Assembly (NCBI GenBank): GCA_004151065.3
Contig: NWUY0300045075.1
Span: 1-16,777 of the forward strand
DNA: 16,777 nucleotides
Direction: 5' to 3'
Source: Larix sibirica
Taxonomy: Eukaryota; Streptophyta; Pinopsida; Pinales; Pinaceae
Below are positions 8,441 through 16,777 of this stretch, piece by piece; position 1 is the first letter of the stretch; each line of letters opens with the position of its first letter. The notes beneath the pieces were generated by a model that made no database searches, was not told where the DNA came from, and saw only the letters and a list, made by a program, of their open reading frames with translations. Position numbers and translations under genes: made by a program.

Positions 8441-8870
8441 TCAAATGAGATTCCAATATATAGGCTATGGCTAGGTGACCCTTGGCCTTCCATATTCTCT
8501 TGACACTTTTGGAATTCTTTGAATAAATTTATTACAGAAATTTATTTAATTCACATTTGGGTGACCTTTGGTGTTCCACTAATTTATCCTTTAGTGTCTT
8601 TTGTCACCTAGTGGAATTTGTCCTCATGTGACATGGTGACTTTGTTGTCTTCTTACTGTGGAGATCTTTTCTATTAGAATCTTCAGAACTTGATGGCTTT
8701 ACATCACCTATTGAACATGATCTCCACTTGTTCATGGTTATCGTGTTCGCTTTCAAATAGTGATATTGGTTAGTTCAACTTTGTCTTCATCGTCAACGTC
8801 TATTAACGAAATTTCAATATATATGAGAGCTTACATATTGCTCACAAAGGGAAATTGCAATAAATCAAGT
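8441..8870. other. Non-coding; weak minus-strand TATA-like site
   Basis: On the minus strand, CCTATATATTGGAATC (near 8465-8450) resembles a promoter TATA box followed by sequence like an LTR R/U5. No partner LTR, primer site or gag is visible, so this remains a resemblance only. Confidence 0.25.
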
Positions 8871-8951
8871 TAACGATTGGAAAGTAGCTAAACTACGAAA
8901 ATTGTCTTAGTGCTGCAAAATGTGGCATTTAAACTAACTTACCAATCGTTA
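8871..8951. repeat. 81-bp inverted-repeat segment
   Basis: TAACGATTGG (8871-8880) is the exact reverse complement of CCAATCGTTA (8942-8951), enclosing about 61 bases. It could be a tiny MITE-like remnant or a hairpin. No target duplication is evident. Confidence 0.5.
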
Positions 8952-9485
8952 TATATTATATCTTTACATCCATTGAGAATTTTAATATGAGATTGATTTC
9001 AATTGAAAATCATTATGAATAGAATTAGATTGGAATTCATTAACTATCATTTTGACCTTAGTTTCCCTTTGAATTTTCCCTCAACTTTCTTGCATTTGCT
9101 ATTTTTTCCAAATTCCTTAATTGTCACAATGAGGATTTAAAGTCCATTTTGGGCCTTGTAAATTTTATTTAAGGTTGCTCATCTTGGTTAGAATCAACTT
9201 TGTAAATTTGGCCTTCTATCTCTACTCTGTTTGTTTTCAATAATCAATTTTCCAAACTCTAGTATAAATTATCCAGTTTTTCAATTGAACTCCAAAAAAT
9301 TATAGAAATTAATTAGAGGTCCATAAATTGTTAAATTGAGTTTACTAACCTTATTTAAGCTTGAGAGAAGAGCTTTGGCTCCAGAATTGATTTTCCAGCT
9401 TAATCCTATTTTTGGGGAATTATTTAGTGAAAAATTAATAGAATTCCTAAAAAATAGGAGGATGTATTTTAAAATTGATTGATCA
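8952..9485. other. AT-rich non-coding sequence
   Basis: Dense in TTTAAT/AATTT words, with no ORF worth calling. It leads directly into the first unit of the 550-bp duplication. Confidence 0.4.
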
Positions 9486-10037
9486 TGGATTTACTAATAT
9501 GAGGTATTCCTTATGCCTCTCTATGATCCAACAACCTTAATTTTAATATTTGTGACCAAATTAGCAATTATCCCCCAATTGGCTTAATTTAGCAAGATTA
9601 TTCAAAATTGACAATTAAGGAAATTCAATTCGATGAATCTAACAATTTAAAGATACTCATAAATGTTCAATAATACAATTATCCTTTGAAAATTCCAAAG
9701 ATCTCAAAATCTCATGAATTTCCCAAAATAGCCTATTGCTATAAATGGAAAGAATTGCAATACAAGGGAAATGATGCTCAACTTGGGATGAAAATTTTAC
9801 CATGAGCTTTTACAGGTCCCAAGGCTCTACATAAATTTTGGCCCAAAGATGATGAATAAAACTCCCGAAAATGGCAAAATTGCTATTTCGAGAAGGTCTC
9901 AAAGGGGTTTTCTCAAAATAAAATGATGGGGATGGCTACAGAAGCTTGAATTTGTAAAATAATGGAGAATAAGAGTGTGTATGAATTCTTGAAATTTTTT
10001 ACCATAGCCTCCCCTTGTTTTTTCCCACTTTTGAATA
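9486..10037 (+). repeat. ~550-bp direct repeat, unit 1
   Basis: Begins TGGATTTACTAATATGAGG and ends CCCACTTTTGAATA just before an N. Over the first 60 bases it differs from unit 2 at four positions, all transitions. Short indels accumulate further in. No protein is recognised; the family is unknown. Confidence 0.9.
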
Positions 10038-10038
10038 N

Positions 10039-10584
10039 TGGATTTACTAATATGAGGCATTCCTTATGCCTTTCTGTGATTCAACAACCTTAATTTTAAA
10101 TTTTATGAACGAATTAGCAATCATCCCCAATTGGCCTAATTTAGAAAGATTATTCAAAATTGACAATTAAGGAACTCAATTCATGATTCCAACAAATTAA
10201 AGATAAAGATAAATGTCCAATAATACAGTTATCCTTCGAAAATTTCCAATGATCTCAAAATATCATGACTTTCCAAAAATAGCATATTACTATAAATGAA
10301 AGGAATTTCAAAACAAGGGAAATAATCCTCAACTTGGGATGAAAATTTTACCGTGAGCTTTTACGGGTCCCAAGACTATACAAAAAAAATTTGGCCCAAA
10401 GATGATGGATAAAACTCCTGAAAAATAAAAGTGTTGTTTTGGGATGGTTTAAAGGGGGTTTCTTAAAATGAAATGACAAGGATGGATACAGGAGCTTAAA
10501 TCTATAAAATAACAAAAAAACAGACTGTGTATGAATTATAGAAAAATTTGTTATAACCTCCCCTTGTTTTTTCCACTTTCGAAC
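10039..10584 (+). repeat. ~550-bp direct repeat, unit 2
   Basis: Starts immediately after the N at 10038 with TGGATTTACTAATATGAGG and parallels unit 1 through the shared CCTCCCCTTGTTTTTTCC (near 10558). Homology stops near CGAACAAAAATAG. The minus-strand open frame 10348-10722 overlaps this repeat and has no domain I recognise. Confidence 0.9.
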
Positions 10585-11190
10585 AAAAATAGAGGAAGAA
10601 ATGACAATTTTCCAAAAAAGGAAAATGCCAAAAGAAGAAAATAGAGGAAATGGTAGGGTTGAGCCTGTAAGCCTAAGATTTCTCCTTGAATCTCCATTAA
10701 TACCTGCAAATAATGTCATCAATGGATAGATTGCAAAACACCCATTACGAGTCCATTAAAAACTCCAACATGTATGCTTGGAATGAACATGGAATGAAGA
10801 TTTACCTTCTTCTTCCTTCAATGGATTTGGCTCTCTTACTCAAACTCAGTCAAAAAATGGTTCATTTTATATCTCATACACCTATCTGTTTCATCGAATT
10901 CGAAATATGGCCTCATGTGTTAAAATATATGAGTTTTCTTCATCCATACCCCATGGGATGGGGCACAAACTCTTCACATTCCATAGTGTGGGCCAATAGA
11001 AACCTCTTCCACTCCCAATAGGAGTTATTATGGAGCATCATTAGTCACATTAAAATGAAGACCTGCAAACTAATCAATTCATAAGGGAATCTTCCACTTG
11101 GAGGGCATTTATGCTCACTTAGGGCTAAACTAGGTTATTTCATGTTTAAGGAGTTAATTAATCCAAAAATGAGCCAATGGGAGGAGTGCC
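10585..11190. other. Non-coding sequence; no gene seen
   Basis: Open frame 10713-11021 (+) has no motif, signal or family resemblance and I treat it as chance. The words CCATGGGATGGGG and GGCCAATAG occur, but no defined element. Confidence 0.35.
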
Positions 11191-11209
11191 CCACTTAGCT
11201 ATATATAAA
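11174..11209 (+). promoter_or_regulatory. Weak CCAAT plus TATA-like pair
   Basis: CCAAT at 11174-11178 is followed by TATATATAAAGG starting at 11200. The TATA word is a good match to plant core promoters. The CCAAT lies too close for the usual spacing, and no gene follows within reach. It may be an LTR promoter relic. Confidence 0.25.
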
Positions 11210-12040
11210 GGGAATTCCAAGAGATTGATAAGTGTATGGGAATCATGATTACACTCCCTCTCACCTGATTTGGGCGGAATCCTTGCTCACTTCCCCTCAT
11301 TGGTGCGTCGTCCTTTACTTATATAAGCTAATTAGGCCTCCAAGGGGAATTCCATTACTTAGACTCTTTTGCTCCCTTAAGTTCCTTCCTTATATGAGGT
11401 TCATGACATTATAACCATTTATACCAAGTGAACCCTCTAAATATTTTCCAACTATAGGCTTTGTTTATCCAAATATTAGGCCTCCATAGATTGTCATGCT
11501 TAATCTAGATCCCATGATGGAAAATTTGATAACTCCCTCATATTTTATCAAAATCACGAACTACTTAATGCATTGGAAATATTTTTCATAGGGATACATG
11601 ATACAACCATTGGTTTTCAATAACAATAATTTTATCTTTTATTCAATTTTTCCACAAAATCATCCACCCTCGTTGGTCACAGAACTAGCAAAACACAAGG
11701 ATAGTACAAAGTCAAATTTAAACAATGGAAATCAAACCCAAAAAAAGGGGGAACATGAAATACATAGAGGGATGTTAAAATCACATGAAAACTCATTCCA
11801 TTATACATAAAAAAAAATGCATGGTCAACCGAAATCAAAGTTCAAATAAGTGCTCAAAGAGTGGCCTTCAAAATAAGGCAAGCATGTCATAAACCATCTA
11901 GGAAATATTTGAAACAATGTCACGCCAATATCAAGAATCAAGGAAGTTCAAAACACTCAATCCAACATATTCCATTCAACAACCCTAGTTCTCAACAATA
12001 GATGCTCACAAACCCTAAGATTTGGCTTTCTTCCCCAACC
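11210..12040. other. Non-coding sequence; no gene seen
   Basis: Short open frames (11232-11414, 11598-11810) carry no recognised motif. A poly-A stretch lies at about 11809-11818. No repeats within this stretch stood out by eye. Confidence 0.35.
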
Positions 12041-12044
12041 TTGG

Positions 12045-12440
12045 TAAGTCATCAGCGATTTTCTTCCAATTTGTGCACAATGTTTTGGAGAAAACTAGAA
12101 TTTTGTTGCGTCGTGTATTGACGATCTTCCAAATTTTCTTATGCATTGCATCGACAAGTCTTTGAGTTTTTATTGCACAACTAGTCGGTGCAAATCTGAG
12201 TTTCCTGAACGGCATGTATCTACAGTAATATTACCTTCTTGTCGCACGTATCGGAGATTTTGTAACTTCCTCGCTGTAATGTATGGGCATTTTTTTAAGT
12301 TTCTCCCTTCAACGCATCGAAAATATTTTAGTTTCTCGCCGCAAGCTCTCCCGAAACCAATCAACGAGATTTTGAAATTTCCACCAAAGATGATAAACAA
12401 GATTCTCACTTTTGTTGTGCAATGTCAGCAAAAATCTCAT
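12045..12440 (+). repeat. CpG-rich, degenerate ~32-38-bp minisatellite
   Basis: Loose units recur, each with a GCRYG-type start, a TCGRCGAT-like centre and a pyrimidine tail TTTCTTCC. Examples are GCGTCGTGTATTGACGATCT (12108), GCATCGACAAGTCTTTGAG (12147) and GTCGCACGTATCGGAGATTT (12241). CpG is far commoner here than in the flanks. The low stop-codon density explains four overlapping open frames on both strands, the longest being 12141-12626 (161 codons). None has a recognised domain and I do not call it a gene. Confidence 0.45.
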
Positions 12441-12504
12441 TTTTTGTGTGCAACCACTTTCTTCCTTAATCGAATTTTGACAATGACTTCCTTTTGTGAA
12501 TATA

Positions 12505-12742
12505 ACCCTTTGCATGCCCATGTATCTCCTAATATAACCCTTTGCCTCAAAAACATCATTGCACCAAGCTTCGAACTAATATTCACCAACTTAGTGAGAA
12601 AACCAATATTCAAGACAAATACTTAAAAAAAGCTTAGGAGGGTGACCCCATTTTCTTCTAGGAGTTAGCGGGGAAGGGTTGTAAGTGCAACAAGTAGTTT
12701 CCATGCAATTTTATACTTGGTAAGGCAAGGAAAAAGTCAATA
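12505..12742 (-). repeat. Dispersed repeat, right copy of an inverted pair
   Basis: On the minus strand it parallels 7490-7790. This copy shows ACCAAGTATAAAATTGCATGG at the site of the micro-inversion, so it resembles copy 1 rather than copy 2 of the left tandem pair. It is a single unit, without the left copy's tandem duplication. Confidence 0.8.
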
Positions 12743-13040
12743 TTGGAAGATAATGCCTAGGATCCGCACATAAGAGACTCATGAGTAACGTAAAGGACCT
12801 CAAAACTAATACTTGGAACACTCAATCAACTATCAAATCCCTATCATTGGTCGCATCGAAGAAAGTTATTAGAGAAGAGGAAAACCACTAAGTCAAAACA
12901 GTCCAAATAACTCATTCAAGAACAAAAGTAGAGTCGATAAAGATTATCAAGAAGGTACTAATAAACATTCAAGCAGACATACTTCATTCATATTATTCAT
13001 CATTTACATATAGATCTAGGTGACACTCAGGAAACTCAAA
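12743..13040. other. Non-coding spacer
   Basis: No gene or repeat recognised between the inverted repeat copy and the G-run at 13050. Confidence 0.35.
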
Positions 13041-13057
13041 ATTTAGCATGGGGGGGG

Positions 13058-13095
13058 CTACTTTTCTAATCCAAGATCAAGAAAAGTAGGGGAGG
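13058..13095 (+). promoter_or_regulatory. Hairpin and purine-rich tract, possible polypurine tract
   Basis: A run of eight G (13050-13057) precedes CTACTTTTC (13058-13066), whose exact reverse complement GAAAAGTAG lies at 13081-13089. AGGGGAGG follows. A G-rich hairpin and purine run just before a TG-starting segment resembles the 3' end of an LTR element's internal region. Confidence 0.35.
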
Positions 13096-13101
13096 TAGTT
13101 A

Positions 13102-13982
13102 TGTCCACAAAAATTGGTGAACCACTAGAAGAACCAGCTATCTCTATTAAAACACCTAAATACTTCCATTCATCTTAGTATTAAAGATAAGCTCTTCGAA
13201 TCAGCATAATAGTTCTTCTTGTATTCATGGGTACCACTTCAATAGATATTCAAATTTTCAATACGATATGAATCAATAATAGCAGACCTAAGATAATCTT
13301 ACGACTATTATCTAGGAGCCAGAGTATGGATTTCATTTATTGAGCTTAAGTCCAGATGTGCTTTGCATCAGGCATAACACCTCAGAGTAGAAATCATAAG
13401 TGATAGAAGTGCTTAAAGTTTGGTCCTCATCTCTTATACCACAAGCATGGCTCTGTTTCCCGCAAGCATCCATAGCTTCGATAGAGTTGCCTCTTAAACC
13501 CTTTTACGTATAAATGCTCTTGTCCCATTTTACCTTTTGGTTTGCATATGTATATACATATTCTCTTTTGATCTCTTAGAGATTTACTACTTTTGTAGTG
13601 AGTATATGGGGGAGCAAATTCAGTAAGCCCCTTAAAGGCACGTGATGGTATTTAGAGTCATTTTGATTTGTTGTGCACTGGCATGCCTCGAATTCCACCT
13701 GTGGGTTGATCAATTGAAATTATCATAGGATTTAGACAATTAATTGTGTAAAGTGGACGGAGCTCGCAAAGAATGACTGAAATACATCTAGATTCCTAGT
13801 AACTATTGTTCTCGTGTAAGCTCTTCCAAATCTATTAGTGTTCCACCATGACAAGGATCCACTATAAACTACCCAATAACTTCTAAGGATGCTTAGATGA
13901 AATTTTTTGGTGTTAATCAAATATGATATATGTATCTTCAATGGTGCCATCGTGTAGACCCTAAATTTTGACACCCCCAACA
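13102..13982 (+). mobile_element. Candidate 3' LTR of unknown family
   Basis: The segment starts TGTCCACAAAAATTGG directly after the purine tract and could end at …ACACCCCCAACA, giving TG…CA ends and 881 bp. It has no coding potential; the minus-strand open frame 13732-13983 is not recognised. A perfect 16-bp palindrome, ATATGTATATACATAT, lies at 13546-13561. No second LTR is in the window, so the call rests on end motifs only. Confidence 0.3.
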
Positions 13983-14395
13983 TATTAATCCACGGGTTTT
14001 GAATGACCCTTCATGTAAATTGATGCCAAAGGTTTTGACTTATAAGTTTGTGCAGCAAATCTAGGACAAAACTTAAGGCTAGGGATAGGGATATGTATAA
14101 TAAAATCAATCCATGAAGACTAACCACACCGAAAGGGAGACAATCAAAAACCAATTAAAGTTACTGGTTACAAATAATAAAAAATCCAAAACAGACCACC
14201 AACTTTATTTTAAAGCTCTGTATAAGCTCAATATTTTTAGAATATTTTCAAAACAAGAGTCACAAGCAAAATGACTGAAAGCAAGCTCAAATACCATATC
14301 ATCAAAACTAACCCCAAACAGTATGAAACATCGTAGAAGCATTATGTTAAGGGGAAAAGGTCAGCAAACACATCAAGCTAGATTACAATCACTAC
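13983..14395. other. Non-coding spacer before the LINE
   Basis: AT-rich, no coding frame recognised. The LINE's truncated 5' edge lies at its right end. Confidence 0.35.
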
Positions 14396-14414
14396 TCCCT
14401 CTGACATTCCATTG

Positions 14415-16289
14415 CTCAAGTTGATTTACTATTTCAACATATTTTTTTCATTTTCGATGGTTGACTTTGATCTGGGCCTAAAATACTTAGGCTTTCATTT
14501 AAAACCCAACAATTGTTAGAAAAAGGACTGGAGATGGTTGATTGCCAAATTGAAGAGATTATAGAAGGTAGATTGGTTTTGGTCAAATTAGTTCTGGAGG
14601 CAATTCTTGTCTATCGGATGTATTTAGCTTGAATTCCAAAGGGCATTATGGAAAAATCTTGTTGTTTGTGTTTCAAGTTTATCTGGAGGGGACATAGGGA
14701 TCATTTTGTTATTCCATGGGTCAAATGGGAGAGTGTTTCTATCCAAAAACTTCTAGGAGGCTGGGGGCTAAAAAACATATTTCTTTTCTTGAAAGCTTTG
14801 GCAATCAAAAGTGTATGCAGACTATTAAACACTAAAACCTTATGGTCCTCAGTAATTGAGCAGAAGTATATTGCCCTTGCATCTTTGGAAGACTGGATAC
14901 GGTCCCCTCTCAAAAGACAGGCCAATATATCCATTATTTGCAAAGCAGTTATTCACTACTTTGATATTATTGGTAATGGACTAGCTTGGCGAATTGGTAA
15001 TGGAAGAAGAGTAAGAATAGGCTAGGATCCTTGGTATGGAAGTGGGAGGAAACATTTATTTCCCCCAGCCATTATCAACTCCCTCCAAGAGAGAGGCTTA
15101 TATTCTTTAAATCAAGTGGCAGATCCTTTATCTACTAACCTTTGGAATCAAGGTTGGATCTCGGTGAACACTCTTGGCTTCAAAAACAAAGAAGGTGAAA
15201 TATGGAATTCATTTACTAAAGCCCTAAAGGATTCTCATATTCGACTGACAGAGAGGGGAGATGAGCTGATATGGGATGATGATCCCTCTGGTAGCTACTC
15301 TCCTAAATATGGCTATATACAGTTAAACATTTAATTTTTTTCATAAAGAAATGTCTTGGTGGTGGAAGGGGTTATGGAAACTCAAGTGTCCAACAAAATC
15401 TTGTCTTTTCATGTGGTGCATGTTGGAAAATAAGTTTCCTACCTGGGATATTTTACAGCAAACAAGAAGGCCTCAGTTGGTTCCCCTGTGTAAAGCAAAT
15501 GAGGAACCTATAGTCCATTTATTCTTGCTATGTCCTTTTTTCAAAATTAGTTTGGCAGGAGGCTTCCATATCGTTAGGGAATAACTATTTTTGGCAAGGT
15601 GCTTTTGTGGAAATTGCCTTACAAAATTAGCTTTCAACTCCATCCAACCAACCCTATAAAGATCCCCCTCTAATTATAGAATGGGGAATCTTGATCACCT
15701 AAAATAAATCATTTTTCCAGGACAAGCCTTCATGTCCTGAAGTGACTGCATCTTATGGCATCGGAATTATTTCATTTTTTTGCAAGGAAAAAGCGTGCTC
15801 ATAATTTGTCATATTCAAGAAGAGGTAATCAACAAAATGATGGCGTGGGCCTTCTTTGATGGTGCTTTGTAGAGAGACCAATATTTTTGTGGAGGAGGGG
15901 TAATTTGGTATCTCTCGGATTTCTATTTCTTTAAGATCTCTCTAGATTTTCATGAAGGTTCAAACAATTATGCCAAACTGCTAGCATTAAAATATCTTAC
16001 ACTTTTTGCCGTGGAAAAAGGTTGTCGGAACCTACAAATTTTTTAGGATTCCATGCTGGTTATAAATTGGATAAAAGGAGCTCAAAGATGTATAAACATT
16101 TGTTTGGCCCTAATTTTGGATGAGATATGTCTAATTAAAGATATTTTTTATCATTTCCCATGTTTTCACGTCTACAAGGAACAAAACCAAGAGGTGGACA
16201 CTCTTTCTAAAGCAGGTTTACAGTTCGCTAAAGGGAAATTCCACATCTCAGAATACAAAAGTGGTCAACAACCCCAATATTATCACTGA
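14415..16289 (+). pseudogene. LINE ORF2 C-terminal remnant: RT end, zf-RVT, RNase H
   Basis: ORF2 of a plant L1-type LINE copies element RNA into DNA at the nick site. The part left starts at FDLGLKYLGFHLKPN (14466-14510), the KYLG motif after the RT palm; the YxDD catalytic box is upstream and lost. Then come GGWGLKN (14757-14777), LAWRIGNGRRVRIG (to 15022), DPWYGSG, and the zf-RVT segment (LIWDDDPSGSYSPKYGYI near 15269-15325, KLKCPTKSCLFMW, then C…EEP..HLFLLCPFF to 15540). RNase H spans 15843-16289, opening AWAFFDGA. The frame shifts at about 14520-14570, 15335-15350, 15540 and 15795. Stops include TAG 14517, TGA 14630, TAG 15023, TAA 15332, TAG 15870 and TAG 16044. It is clearly dead. The family call is secure; the exact clade is not. 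Confidence 0.9.
15843..16289 (+). pseudogene. RNase H domain of the LINE, with a lost catalytic Glu
   Basis: One frame carries the plant LINE RNase H pattern. Asp sits in FDGA (15858-15860), Asp follows a stop in IF*DSMLVINWIKG (16047-16049), and Asp lies in EVDTLSKAG (16197-16199). The second acidic residue, expected in NNYAELLAL, is Lys (AAA at 15975-15977), a single G-to-A change. Two TAG codons (15870, 16044) interrupt it. RNase H would normally remove the RNA strand after copying. Confidence 0.85.
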
Positions 16290-16617
16290 ATTTTCCATGA
16301 AGGCCCCCGGCCTATCGATTTTGCCACCAATGCATGATATTTTTGCTAAAAATACTAAAGCAGCAATCTATTTGGACATTGTATAGTTTTCTTTTTTGAA
16401 ATCCTATCTAAGATAGTCTATTTGATATATATATGTTAGCTTATTAGCAGCTACAAAAGGGTTGTAGGATTGTTTTTTGCTTTTTGGTTGAAGTTACAGG
16501 CATATAGGGCAGACTTATTAGCCCTCATTCATTTTTGAATATATGCTAGTGCATATATCTATGAAATGTAATTTTGTACTCTTCAAATAGATAATAAAAT
16601 TACGATTTTTTTCAATA
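16290..16617 (+). other. 3' UTR and tail of the LINE
   Basis: Follows the TGA after QPQYYH. T-rich, with TAGCTTATTAGCAGCTA near 16437 and an end AATAAAATTACGATTTTTTTC typical of plant LINE 3' ends. No further coding. Confidence 0.6.
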
Positions 16618-16639
16618 ATATATATATATATATATATAT
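16618..16639. repeat. AT microsatellite at the LINE 3' end
   Basis: Eleven AT dinucleotides follow the LINE tail directly. The tract may have grown from the element's A/T-rich tail. Confidence 0.95.
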
Positions 16640-16659
16640 GATTCAACAACCATAATGCA

Positions 16660-16682
16660 ATATATATATATATATATATATA
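16660..16682. repeat. TA microsatellite before the SINE head
   Basis: Second TA run, separated from the first by 20 bases (GATTCAACAACCATAATGCA). The tRNA-like segment begins a few bases after it. Confidence 0.95.
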
Positions 16683-16687
16683 AGCTC

Positions 16688-16777
16688 GGTGGGCTAGCTC
16701 AAGTGGTTGAGTGTTGTAAGTTGTGAGCAGAAGGTCTCGGGGTCAAATCCCCGGGTGGCTATACATTGCTATATAAG
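16688..16777 (+). mobile_element. tRNA-derived SINE head (runs off the window)
   Basis: Box A TAGCTCAAGTGG (16695-16706) fits the Pol III consensus TRGYNNARNNGG at every position. Box B GGGTCAAATCC (16740-16750) differs from GGTTCRANNCC at one position. The boxes start 45 bases apart, a tRNA-like spacing. CGGGG (16738-16742) pairs with CCCCG (16749-16753) as a T-stem. The flanking GGTGGGC and GGTGGCT cannot form an acceptor stem, so this is not a working tRNA gene. A SINE 5' region, which carries the internal promoter and depends on LINE machinery, fits best. The body and tail are beyond 16777. Confidence 0.65.

Larger units (their letters stand above)
14400..16617 (+). mobile_element. 5'-truncated L1-type LINE retrotransposon
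   Basis: Coding remnants at 14415-16289 are followed by a 3' UTR ending GATAATAAAATTACGATTTTTTTCAATAA and a TA tract. This layout, lacking LTRs and ending in an A/T-rich tail, is that of a plant non-LTR element. ORF1, the endonuclease and most of the reverse transcriptase are absent. 5' truncation is the usual outcome of target-primed reverse transcription, although later deletion would look the same. Confidence 0.85.

Noticed and set aside
10348-10722. 124-codon open frame on the minus strand
   Set aside because: Falls across the second unit of the 550-bp duplication, whose first unit does not keep the frame; product is low-complexity Phe/Leu-rich.
10713-11021. 102-codon open frame on the plus strand
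   Set aside because: No motif, no family resemblance, surrounded by non-coding repeat sequence.
12141-12626. Longest open frame (161 codons, +)
   Set aside because: No recognised domain; overlaps other open frames on the opposite strand; lies in a degenerate CpG-rich repeat and runs into a dispersed repeat.
13732-13983. 83-codon minus-strand open frame
   Set aside because: No recognised domain; overlaps the end of the candidate LTR.
14701-14943. 80-codon minus-strand open frame
   Set aside because: Antisense shadow of the LINE ORF2 remnant.
16688-16777. Functional tRNA gene
   Set aside because: The flanks cannot form an acceptor stem and box B has a mismatch; a SINE head fits better.

Overview
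This window looks like gene-free, AT-rich nuclear DNA from a seed plant with a repeat-dense genome. The evidence is a plant-type Ty1/copia gag with a primer-binding site for initiator tRNA-Met, an L1-type LINE with the plant zf-RVT plus RNase H ending, degenerate TTTAGGG telomere-like sequence, and many layers of decayed repeats. A large genome such as a gymnosperm's would fit, but nothing here proves it. I found no intact protein-coding gene. Every recognisable coding stretch is a transposable-element pseudogene, and most other open frames are chance.

Layout, left to right. 1-1144: AT-rich sequence with a CGTAT-rich start. 1145-2250 (+): decayed gag-like ORF with an acidic tract and two CCHC zinc knuckles, one of them dead. 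About 1 kb of G/T-rich sequence without pol follows, ending at a polypurine tract near 3243. 3440-4835 (-): the 5' half of a Ty1/copia element, read right to left as LTR (4835-4248), primer-binding site (4247-4236) and gag (4162 to about 3440). The gag has seven nonsense codons and no frameshift. 4985-5340: degenerate telomere-like repeats. 5660-6820: several short tandem duplications. 7260-7414: an array of 20-bp palindromes (AAACTCTCGGCCGAGAGTTT and variants). 7490-7790: a repeat whose first part is a tandem pair carrying a 13-bp micro-inversion; a diverged inverted copy lies at 12505-12742. 7850-9485: AT-rich, with one small hairpin. 9486-10584: a roughly 550-bp direct duplication with an ambiguous base N exactly at the junction. 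10585-12040: no gene, one TATA-like site. 12045-12440: a CpG-rich degenerate minisatellite. 13030-13982: a possible LTR. 14400-16617 (+): a 5'-truncated LINE with the end of reverse transcriptase, zf-RVT and RNase H, broken by frameshifts and stops. 16618-16777: two TA microsatellites and a tRNA-like, box A/box B head of a SINE that runs off the window.

No genes act together here. The window records successive insertions and decay of retroelements. The clearest biological objects are the copia half-element, the LINE, the gag-only element and the SINE head. The most unusual structures are the palindrome array, the polarised micro-inversion and the N-joined duplication.
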